Origin: Bacteroidota bacterium
GTDB taxonomy: Bacteria > Bacteroidota > Bacteroidia > NS11-12g > UBA9320
Direction: 5' to 3'
Length of the DNA: 64,000 nt
NCBI GenBank assembly: GCA_947468275.1
Contig: CANIKO010000005.1
Location: forward strand, 62,001-126,000
Position numbers and translations under genes: made by a program. Below the pieces are notes generated by a model. The model was not told where the DNA came from and ran no database searches. It worked only from the letters and a program-made list of their open reading frames with translations. This document shows, in pieces, positions 1 to 9,230 of the stretch. How positions within the stretch are numbered: the stretch's first letter is position 1; the number at the start of each line of letters is the position of its first letter.

Positions 1-1
1 T

Positions 2-787
2 CTTTCTGAATTTAACAAATATGGTTTGAGCTTGGCAATGCGGACTATCCCTCTTGTATTTGCCTCCCGGGACGGTAAGATTTTCATTAATTTGAATAGT
101 AAATACCCTGATAATTATTTATCAAATTATAATATTTCTAAAGTTGCATATAATGGTGAGTATAATATTTATCTCACTTATGAAAAGGATACTCAATCGT
201 ATAAGTATGGTGGAATAACACCAGAAGAAGTTATGGCACATCCAACTCTAAAAAACTATATGGACAGTATGGGGAATTATTATCAAAATATATTTCCTGA
301 AATTGATTCTGTTTTATATGGAAATTATACAGTTGGTACAATTGATTTATATGGGCTAATTGATACTAATGGAAAAATTGTACAACCATTAGTTTATAGG
401 AGTATTGCAATTAGTAACTCAAGTATTTATCCTTTTATCAATCATAACAAAGTAGGGTTTATGGATAGTGCCGGAAAAATAAGTATCAACCCAGTTTATG
501 ACAATTATGAGAAGTGCAATAATGTTTACTATTCATACCGAATGTATTATGAAGGGGATCTGGGAGAGTTTTATAATTTTACTGACAACCTTTGTAAGGT
601 TTTACTAAACTGCAAACTTGGTATTATGGATATTAAGGGAAGCGTTATAATTCCAATTGAATACAAACTTATCAATTATGAATACTATAATTATGATTAC
701 CCTCGAAAAGTATATAAAATTCATACACTTGATTTCAAAGACAACAAACAGGTTTTTGATAGAAATGGAAAAGAAATAAAGGAATAA
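2..787 (+). CDS. WG-repeat-like protein, truncated by window start
   Basis: Frame is open back to base 2 (LSEFNKYGLSLAMRT...), so the listed ORF start is not the true start; repeated GLIDTNGKIV / GFMDSAGKISI / GIMDIKGSVII units typical of WG repeats. Confidence 0.7.
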   Translation, partial: LSEFNKYGLSLAMRTIPLVFASRDGKIFINLNSKYPDNYLSNYNISKVAYNGEYNIYLTYEKDTQSYKYGGITPEEVMAHPTLKNYMDSMGNYYQNIFPEIDSVLYGNYTVGTIDLYGLIDTNGKIVQPLVYRSIAISNSSIYPFINHNKVGFMDSAGKISINPVYDNYEKCNNVYYSYRMYYEGDLGEFYNFTDNLCKVLLNCKLGIMDIKGSVIIPIEYKLINYEYYNYDYPRKVYKIHTLDFKDNKQVFDRNGKEIKE

Positions 788-820
788 AAAAATCCCGAGC
801 CAATCAGCCCGGGATTTTTT
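785..820. terminator. bidirectional intrinsic terminator between convergent genes
   Basis: AAAAAATCCCGAGC-CAATCA-GCCCGGGATTTTTT hairpin flanked by A and T tracts. Confidence 0.8.
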
Positions 821-877
821 TATTAAAATATAGATTAATAGTCTAAAATCTTCTATCTAATAATCTAACATCAATTA

Positions 878-2524
<1,647 letters not shown>

Positions 2525-2592
2525 TTATAAAAATTTTTAAAGGTTTAAGAAATGAAATTATCAATTAATTTAATTTTAATATTTTAGTTTAA

Positions 2593-2615
2593 GGTATTGA
2601 TGAATCTTCGATTTA
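2593..2615 (-). repeat. 23-nt post-stop element, copy 1 (groES stop codon)
   Basis: GGTATTGATGAATCTTCGATTTA; 21/23 identical to 59213..59235; in both cases the final TTA is the complement of the TAA stop. Confidence 0.75.
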
Positions 2616-2882
2616 AACGATTGCCAAAATATCAGACTCACGCATGATAAGGTAATCTTTACCTTCCACTTGAATTTCGGTTCCGGCATATTTACCAAAC
2701 AGTACTGTGTCGCCTGGTTTTACAGTTACAGGCTCATCTTTTTTACCTGGTCCTGCAGCTACTACAGTTCCTTTTTGTGGCTTTTCTTTGGCAGTATCAG
2801 GAATGTAGATACCACCTGCAGTTTTTTGTTCGGCCGGTGCGGCTTCTACTAATACTCTGTCGGCTAATGGTTGTATGTTCAT
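2613..2882 (-). CDS. groS: co-chaperonin GroES
   Basis: [46 protein letters not shown]. Confidence 0.99.
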   Translation of the reverse strand: MNIQPLADRVLVEAAPAEQKTAGGIYIPDTAKEKPQKGTVVAAGPGKKDEPVTVKPGDTVLFGKYAGTEIQVEGKDYLIMRESDILAIV

Positions 2883-2962
2883 ATAATTTCTAATTTTTAT
2901 TTACTGACTACTGCTTTGCATAAGGTATGCCAACGGAAATTTTAAAGGTTTGATAGTTTTAA

Positions 2963-2977
2963 AAAGTCAAAATGTCA
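2963..2977 (-). promoter_or_regulatory. candidate proteostasis regulatory site (TGAC-N4-TGAC) upstream of groES
   Basis: Minus strand TGACATTTTGACTTT, 13/15 identical to clpB upstream TGACTATTTGACTTT. Confidence 0.5.
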
Positions 2978-3166
2978 TAGAAATGGCAGACGAAATAATA
3001 ATTATAAATAAATTCAAATAATTTTTCTTAAAACCTGCGTTTACCTTTAGGTATTACTTGGTATTGTCTTTGGGTAAAAGTGAGTTGTTTTTCATGATGA
3101 TTTAAAACATTAAAATATTTTTATGGAAATTTTAACCCTGTTGCATCCACCTTTTAAATATAAAAC

Positions 3167-5161
3167 ATGAAATACCTAATAATATTCTTTTTCTCCATTT
3201 GGGGTTTGTTTAGCAAATCACCTGAGCCAAAAATTCTTTTTAAAGGAACTGTAAAAGACAAAGCCACAAAAGAGGCGTTAATAGCTTGCGAAGTTTCGGT
3301 CAAAAATTTAACATCGGGAGCAATTTTTAAAACGTTGACGGATACAAAAGGCAATTTTGAATTAACCCTGACACCGGGCAAGTTTAAAGTTAATTATAGT
3401 TATATTGGGTATACTACTTTTGCCCAATCCTATAATTTAAATCCCAAGAAAGACACCATAATTAGCAAGAAAGTATTTTTAACAGAAAAGAAGAAGATTC
3501 AAAATGACTCAATATCTGTAAAAACAGATGAGAAAAAGCTAAAAGAAACGGATGCTTTAGAGGTTATAAAATTTACCCCAAGCAGAGGAGGAACATTCGA
3601 TTACTATGCAGCACCATCGCTATCCTATTCGGGAACAATATCCAGCAGTGGTTCGGCAACAAGTGCAACCATGTCGTATGAAGATATTTCAACGGAAGGA
3701 GTTTCAGGAGATAGGGTAACTTATGCATCACGTGGTATTGATGGCGATATTAAAGCTGGAACCTTAACGGCCGGTGAAATTAATGATTTTAGCAAATGGA
3801 GTCTTTGGGAGGACTTGAGCAAAGGCGAATTAAATTCATTTATTAGGTATTGGGGCATTTTGCCAAAGCACCGTTTTAGTGTTTTGGTCACCAATGAAAG
3901 CAAGTCGCCTTTGACGGATATAAAGGTAATTCTTAAAGACCCGATTGGAAAAACTATTTGGCAAAGTCATACGGATAATACCGGCAAAGCCGAGTTGTGG
4001 GCCAACTTATATGATTCAACCGATTTGAAAAAGGGGAAATACACTATTGAAGCGGTTTATAATGGAAAAACCTTTACCATTAATGACGCTTCTGCTTTCA
4101 ATCAAGGAATAAATAAGTTTGTAATTCCTGCGGCTTGCAAGCAGCCTTTAAATATGGATATCGTTTTTGCCGTGGATGCCACAGGTTCCATGGGGGATGA
4201 AATTCGATATCTTCAAGCTGAATTGTATGATGTAATAGAAAAAGTTAAGCAAGGAAATCCTGGCTTAAACTTAAATATGGGTAGCGTTTTTTACCGAGAT
4301 AAGGAAGATGCTTATTTAACCGTTCAGCAAGATTTAACTTCTGATATTAGTAAAGTGATGGATTTTATGAAAGCCCAAAGTGCTGATGGGGGAGGAGATG
4401 AACCCGAAGGAGTGGATGCTGCTATGGAAGTAGCCATTGGTAAATTTAAGTGGCGGGAAGATGCCAGGGCAAGAGTGATGTTTTTGGTATTGGATGCCTC
4501 ACCACACCATGATAAGGAAACCATGGAAAAGCTTAATAAATATACCATCATGGCGGCTGAAAAAGGAATTCGGATAGTTCCGATAGTTTGCAGCGGCATT
4601 GATAAAGCCAGTGAATATTTGATGCGAAGCATGGCTTTAGCCACCAATGGAAACTATATTTTCCTTACCGACCACAGCGGAATTGGCGATAAACATATTG
4701 CGCCAAGTACCGATAAATTTGATGTTGAAACCTTAAATATTTTATTAATCCGTTTGTTGCAACAATATATTTTTATGCCGGAGTGTAATCAAACTGTTAA
4801 TACAACCCGAATTGATTCTTTGCAACGCAACCAACCTGATAGTACAAGCAAAGATTCATCGTTTGTTCAAAACCCAAATCCAGCGAAGGATTCAACAGGA
4901 ACGGTGAATAATAAACCCGATGACTGGTTCTTAAAATATTATCCTAATCCTTGCCGTGGAATATTAAAGGTTGAAATAAATGCGAGTATTTCTGAACTTT
5001 ATATTGCCGATATCAACGGGAAATTATTAATGAAAATACCCGTAGCCAGCGATGAACATTACAAAGAAATTGATTTGACCAACTATCCGGCAGGGGTCTA
5101 TTTCCTAAGATATTGTGTGGATGGAAAATGTAAATCGGGGAAATTTGTGTTGGTGCATTAA
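3167..5161 (+). CDS. secreted vWA-domain protein with N-terminal carboxypeptidase-regulatory-like domain and C-terminal T9SS sorting domain
   Basis: Signal peptide; LFKGTVKDKATKEALIACEVSVKN...; vWA DIVFAVDATGSMGDE; C-terminal YYPNPCRGILKVEI...GVYFLRYCVDGKCKSGKFVLVH. Confidence 0.85.
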   Translation: MKYLIIFFFSIWGLFSKSPEPKILFKGTVKDKATKEALIACEVSVKNLTSGAIFKTLTDTKGNFELTLTPGKFKVNYSYIGYTTFAQSYNLNPKKDTIISKKVFLTEKKKIQNDSISVKTDEKKLKETDALEVIKFTPSRGGTFDYYAAPSLSYSGTISSSGSATSATMSYEDISTEGVSGDRVTYASRGIDGDIKAGTLTAGEINDFSKWSLWEDLSKGELNSFIRYWGILPKHRFSVLVTNESKSPLTDIKVILKDPIGKTIWQSHTDNTGKAELWANLYDSTDLKKGKYTIEAVYNGKTFTINDASAFNQGINKFVIPAACKQPLNMDIVFAVDATGSMGDEIRYLQAELYDVIEKVKQGNPGLNLNMGSVFYRDKEDAYLTVQQDLTSDISKVMDFMKAQSADGGGDEPEGVDAAMEVAIGKFKWREDARARVMFLVLDASPHHDKETMEKLNKYTIMAAEKGIRIVPIVCSGIDKASEYLMRSMALATNGNYIFLTDHSGIGDKHIAPSTDKFDVETLNILLIRLLQQYIFMPECNQTVNTTRIDSLQRNQPDSTSKDSSFVQNPNPAKDSTGTVNNKPDDWFLKYYPNPCRGILKVEINASISELYIADINGKLLMKIPVASDEHYKEIDLTNYPAGVYFLRYCVDGKCKSGKFVLVH

Positions 5162-5170
5162 TTTAATTTT

Positions 5171-5204
5171 AACCTTTCGAGGGTTTTTAATCTCTCGAAA
5201 GGTT
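5171..5204. terminator. inverted repeat at convergent gene ends
   Basis: AACCTTTCGAG / CTCGAAAGGTT, 11-bp perfect arms; overlaps the last codons of the minus-strand gene. Confidence 0.65.
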
Positions 5205-5987
5205 TCGTTGCCTTATCACCTCATAAATCACAATCCCAGCTGAGTTAGCCACATTCATGGAATCTACTTTGCCAAATTGTGGAATGATGATATTTTTAAA
5301 ACCACTTTTTAACCAAATATCTTTAATGCCATAAGCCTCTGAGCCCACCACAATAGCTGTTGGCTTGGTAAAGTCTTCTAATGTATAGTTTTGGGCTGAT
5401 TCGAGATAAGTAACAAAGGTGTTTACAGAATTGGTATTAAGCCATTCAATGCAATCTTCAACAGTAGTTACAATTGTTTTTTTTGTAAAAACTGCTCCAA
5501 GACTCGCCCTTATACAATTGGGATTGTAAACATCAGTTTGAGGGTCGCAAACAATTATGGCATCTACTCCGGCGGCATCGCAAGTTCTGAGCATAGCTCC
5601 GAGGTTTCCGGGCTTTTCAACAGAATCAATGATTAAAATTAGAAGATTTCTTGAATTAGTAATATCTTCGAATTGGTAGCTTTTCGGATGTATTAAAGCC
5701 AAGCAGTTGGCAATTCCTTTGCGATAAACTAAACTATCAAAAACATTAGGAACAGTGTCAATACAAAGTGTAGCTGGAGACAAGTTTAGTTCTTTTTTAA
5801 TGTCCTCTTCTGAAATATACTCACTGCAATACATAACCTTTTCAATGGTAAAACCCCCATCCACAGATAATCTGCATTCACGTAACCCTTCTACGGGAAT
5901 AAGGTTTTGTTTGCGCCGTTCACGGTTTTTATCCAACTTTTGAATAAGCTTTATTAAGGGATTTTGTAAACTACTTATTGGTTCCAT
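5187..5987 (-). CDS. TrmH/SpoU family RNA methyltransferase
   Basis: SPOUT motifs: DSVEKPGNLGAMLRTCDAAGVDAIIVC, VVGSEAYGI, IPQFGKVDSMNVANSAGIVIYE. Confidence 0.92.
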   Translation of the reverse strand: MEPISSLQNPLIKLIQKLDKNRERRKQNLIPVEGLRECRLSVDGGFTIEKVMYCSEYISEEDIKKELNLSPATLCIDTVPNVFDSLVYRKGIANCLALIHPKSYQFEDITNSRNLLILIIDSVEKPGNLGAMLRTCDAAGVDAIIVCDPQTDVYNPNCIRASLGAVFTKKTIVTTVEDCIEWLNTNSVNTFVTYLESAQNYTLEDFTKPTAIVVGSEAYGIKDIWLKSGFKNIIIPQFGKVDSMNVANSAGIVIYEVIRQRNLSRD

Positions 5988-5992
5988 TGTAG

Positions 5993-6000
5993 CAAAGATA
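5993..6000 (-). promoter_or_regulatory. Bacteroidota -7 element TATCTTTG
   Basis: TAnnTTTG core about 5 nt upstream of the ATG of the TrmH-family gene. Confidence 0.5.
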
Positions 6001-6014
6001 GAATGATTTGTGGT

Positions 6015-6677
6015 TTAAGTTTTTAACTCCAAAACTCTATTCATATTCATTACCTCATATCCTTTTACTTCTTTAAAATAGTTCATTAGTAAAAGTTGAA
6101 ATTCGGCGAATTGTTGTTTTTGTAATTTCGTGTTCACCACATAGTTTATCAAAATTTTGCCTTTGGGTTCTAATAGGGATTTGATCTGCTCAATGAATTC
6201 TTTAGTGTGAATTTGGGGATGAACGTCTAAATCAATAAATAAATCGACTATTATTAAATCAAAACCATGTTTAAATTTTTTAATAATATCAAAAGCATCA
6301 CCAATTATAATCTCTGTTTTTTTAAGGTCGATATTGTCCCAAAATTTTAAAGAATCAATGATGGCCGGATCTATTTCTACTCCTGTGAATTTTGGATTTA
6401 GTCCATATTGGCGTTGCAAAATATTAATAACGCTGCAGGTCCCTAAGCCTAGCAAGAGAATTTTTTCAGGTGGATTATTTTCAATTTCAATTAATTCAAA
6501 TGCATCTTCAAAAACCTTGTGGCAGCTACCATAACTGTAATTTGCATTAGTGGTGTTAAGCAATAAGCGGCCAGCTTCCATTTGAATACACAATCCCGGA
6601 TTAAAATCGGAGGGAATTTTTTTAATAGTAACCAAATAGAAATATGAAAGTAAATATTTATACCATGGAATTTTCAT
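6015..6677 (-). CDS. SAM-dependent methyltransferase, spermidine-synthase-like fold
   Basis: KILLLGLGTCSVINILQRQYGLNPKFTGVEIDPAII ... IIIGDAFDIIKKFKHGFDLIIVDLF. Confidence 0.7.
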   Translation of the reverse strand: MKIPWYKYLLSYFYLVTIKKIPSDFNPGLCIQMEAGRLLLNTTNANYSYGSCHKVFEDAFELIEIENNPPEKILLLGLGTCSVINILQRQYGLNPKFTGVEIDPAIIDSLKFWDNIDLKKTEIIIGDAFDIIKKFKHGFDLIIVDLFIDLDVHPQIHTKEFIEQIKSLLEPKGKILINYVVNTKLQKQQFAEFQLLLMNYFKEVKGYEVMNMNRVLELKT

Positions 6678-6735
6678 TTTATGGAATTGCTATTATAAAA
6701 TTAAATTGTTTTTAAAATCTGTTTAATTGGTTGTG

Positions 6736-6772
6736 AAAAAAAACAAACCCCGACCGGAAGCTGGCCGAGGTT
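6736..6772 (-). terminator. intrinsic terminator downstream of dcd
   Basis: Minus strand AACCTCGGCCAGCTTCCGGTCGGGGTTTG followed by T8. Confidence 0.7.
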
Positions 6773-6796
6773 CGTATATTTAAAATGGCATCATTA

Positions 6797-7333
6797 TCAA
6801 AATTTGTTCTTCCACATCATGCTTTCTACTGGCTTGATGGTGCGTTTACTGTATTTTGCGTTAGGTTTTTTGTTATACAAAGTTTCAATTTCACCTTCTA
6901 CCATAAAATAAATCAATTGACCAATTGGCATTCCTCTATAAATACGAACTGGCTGCGTGCAAGAAATTTCTAAGGTCCAAGTATTACAAAACCCCACATC
7001 ACCCTTTCCTGCAGTGGCGTGTATGTCAATTCCCAAACGACCTGTACTAGATTTTCCTTCCAAAAATGGAATGTGTTTATGTGTTTCGGTGTATTCTTCT
7101 GTTACACCCAAATAAAGGGTGTCGGGTTGCAATACAAAACCATCCAAAGGGATTTCAAATAAATCAATTTTATTATGCGCTTTTGCATCCAAAACCCTGT
7201 CTTTGTAGCACCCGAGGTGTTTTCCCAAATGTACATCATAGCTATTTGTTCCAAGGCATTCCTTACGAAACGGCTCAATTAAAATAGACCCTTTTTCAAT
7301 CTCATCAAGAATTCTTAAATCACTTAAAATCAT
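6797..7333 (-). CDS. dcd: dCTP deaminase
   Basis: MILSDLRILDEIEKGSILIEPF, GTNSYDVHLG, LEGKSSTGRLGIDIHATAGKGDVGF; internal ATG chosen over the longer ORF. Confidence 0.93.
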   Translation of the reverse strand: MILSDLRILDEIEKGSILIEPFRKECLGTNSYDVHLGKHLGCYKDRVLDAKAHNKIDLFEIPLDGFVLQPDTLYLGVTEEYTETHKHIPFLEGKSSTGRLGIDIHATAGKGDVGFCNTWTLEISCTQPVRIYRGMPIGQLIYFMVEGEIETLYNKKPNAKYSKRTIKPVESMMWKNKF

Positions 7334-7438
7334 ATTTGTTTGGGGCCTGCAAATTAATAAAAGTACTTTCGTTGTTCCTAAGAATTGCAAAGGATTTTTT
7401 TATAAAATTGTCCCCAATTTTTAGGAATCAAAATTTAA

Positions 7439-7446
7439 TATTTTTG
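7439..7446 (+). promoter_or_regulatory. -7 element TATTTTTG upstream of recX
   Basis: TAnnTTTG core 8 nt before ATG. Confidence 0.5.
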
Positions 7447-7454
7447 CGCTAACC

Positions 7455-7907
7455 ATGTCGTTTATTCAACCCGAAATACTTGCCAAAGCTCAGCATTATT
7501 GCGCTTATCAGGAGCGTTGCCATCAGGAGGTTAAAAATAAATTATATGAACTTGGCTGCAATACCGACACAGTAAATGAGGTGATGGTAACGCTTATAGA
7601 AACTAATTTTTTGAATGAGGAGCGTTTTGCTAAAGCTTTTGCCGGTGGAAAATTCAGAATAAAAAAATGGGGACGACTAAAAATTAAAAGAGAATTAGCG
7701 GCCCGTAAAATTTCAGATTATTGCATAAAAGCAGCCATGAAAGAAATTGATGATAAAGATTATTGGGAATGTTTGGTACAATTAATAAATAAGAAATTAC
7801 CGGCTAAATCGGATTGGAAGGAGCAACAAAAAATTACAACCTGGCTTATGAGCAGGGGATTTGAGTTAGATTTGATAAAGGAAGCATTGGTAAATAAAAC
7901 TCCGTAG
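7455..7907 (+). CDS. recX: regulatory protein RecX
   Basis: AQHYCAYQERCHQEVKNKLYELGC, FLNEERFAKAFAGGKFRIKKWGRLKIKRELAARKIS. Confidence 0.9.
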   Translation: MSFIQPEILAKAQHYCAYQERCHQEVKNKLYELGCNTDTVNEVMVTLIETNFLNEERFAKAFAGGKFRIKKWGRLKIKRELAARKISDYCIKAAMKEIDDKDYWECLVQLINKKLPAKSDWKEQQKITTWLMSRGFELDLIKEALVNKTP

Positions 7908-8052
7908 GAGTTAAACGTTTGTAGAAAAAGAATCAAAATATTTTTTTTGCTCCTTAGGAGCTACCAAAAAAAAATAGAAATGTGCTTGCTCCTAAGGAGC
8001 AATTATAAATCAAATGTTTTTTCTACAAACATTTTGTACCTATGGTACAAAA
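7899..8052. repeat. composite nested inverted-repeat element
   Basis: ACTCCGTAGGAGT (7899-7911); GTTTGTAGAAAAA (7917-7929) / TTTTTCTACAAAC (8018-8030); GCTCCTTAGGAGC (7949-7961) / GCTCCTAAGGAGC (7988-8000); TTTTGTACCTATGGTACAAAAA (8032-8052). Confidence 0.85.
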
Positions 8053-8055
8053 AGA

Positions 8056-9198
8056 TTACTCTCCAAAAAACTCAGCCGCTATTCCATCGGCATACAATTT
8101 TCCTTCATTCGTAAGTTTCAAAATAAATTTATTGGTTTCCATTAAACCCATCGAAACGTACATTTCTATCAACTCCTTGTTTTCTTCAAAAAAATTTATT
8201 CCTGAAATTTTATTAGCTGTAGAAATATCCAAACCCCATTGAGTTCTTAGAGATGTTAAAATAAAATCATTCAACTTTTCAGTTGGTGTTAAAATTTCAA
8301 CCTCAAAAGAAGGTTGGTTTTGCTGCCAGCCTTGGATGTACAAATTGTTATCCTTTAAATTCCACCTGCGTTCGCTACTATTATAGGAATGAGCGGATGG
8401 GCCGATTCCTAAATAATATTTTTGTTGCCAATACCCTGTATTGTGTTTTGAATAAAACCCATTTCGGCAAAAGTTTGAAATTTCATAGTGTTCCCAACTA
8501 TTGGTTTTAGCCCAATTTACTAAAGTATTAAAATGTCCGGTGGCAATATCCTCATCGGGGGCTTTATATCGTCCGGTTTCTATCAATTTTTTTAATGGTG
8601 TTTTTTCCTCTACCGTAAGGCAATAGCAGGATAAATGATTAATTGGTAGGTTTTGGGCTTTCTTTAAATTGGCTTCCCATTGGGCATTGGTCAATCCCGG
8701 AAAGCCATAAATTAAATCAATGCTGATGTTTGTAATTCCTGCATCCATCGCATTTTGCACACAATTTTCTGCCTGTGTTGCGTCATGCGAACGATTCATC
8801 CATTTAAGGTGTTCATCATAAAAAGATTGTATACCAATACTCAGCCTATTTATTCCCGCTGATTTAAGTTGGAGGCAATAGTTCTCCGTTAAATCATCAG
8901 GATTTGCTTCTAAGGTAATTTCAGGATTATCGGCAACAATATAGTTTGAGTAAATAGTTTCTAAGATTTTTTCTATATCCTCAATGGGCAATGTAGATGG
9001 GGTTCCTCCGCCAAAATAAATAGTATTAATAGGTTTGGAATTAAAAAAATTATGCTTCCCTTTTTTACCGAAATAAATCACTTCTTGGAGAATAGCCTCT
9101 GTCATTTGAGGCATATTGGTTTTATTAACTGAAAAATGAAAGTCGCAATAAAAGCAAGACTTGGTACAATAAGGGATGTGGATATAGATGCCTGACAA
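8056..9198 (-). CDS. hemW: radical SAM coproporphyrinogen III oxidase-like protein HemW
   Basis: MSGIYIHIPYCTKSCFYCDFHF (CxxxCxxC), TIYFGGGTPSTLP, NRLSIGIQSFYDEHLKWMNR, YLGIGPSAHSY. Confidence 0.93.
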   Translation of the reverse strand: MSGIYIHIPYCTKSCFYCDFHFSVNKTNMPQMTEAILQEVIYFGKKGKHNFFNSKPINTIYFGGGTPSTLPIEDIEKILETIYSNYIVADNPEITLEANPDDLTENYCLQLKSAGINRLSIGIQSFYDEHLKWMNRSHDATQAENCVQNAMDAGITNISIDLIYGFPGLTNAQWEANLKKAQNLPINHLSCYCLTVEEKTPLKKLIETGRYKAPDEDIATGHFNTLVNWAKTNSWEHYEISNFCRNGFYSKHNTGYWQQKYYLGIGPSAHSYNSSERRWNLKDNNLYIQGWQQNQPSFEVEILTPTEKLNDFILTSLRTQWGLDISTANKISGINFFEENKELIEMYVSMGLMETNKFILKLTNEGKLYADGIAAEFFGE

Positions 9199-9230
9199 AT
9201 TGGTATTTTTAATTTTAAAAAATTTTAAAA

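Noticed and set aside
2883-3166. CIRCE operator for HrcA upstream of groES
   Set aside because: No TTAGCACTC-N9-GAGTGCTAA-like inverted repeat found by eye
6015-6677. True spermidine synthase (speE)
   Set aside because: Shares the Rossmann/spermidine-synthase-like fold motifs but is short and I cannot see the full set of polyamine-binding residues; called only as a methyltransferase-like protein
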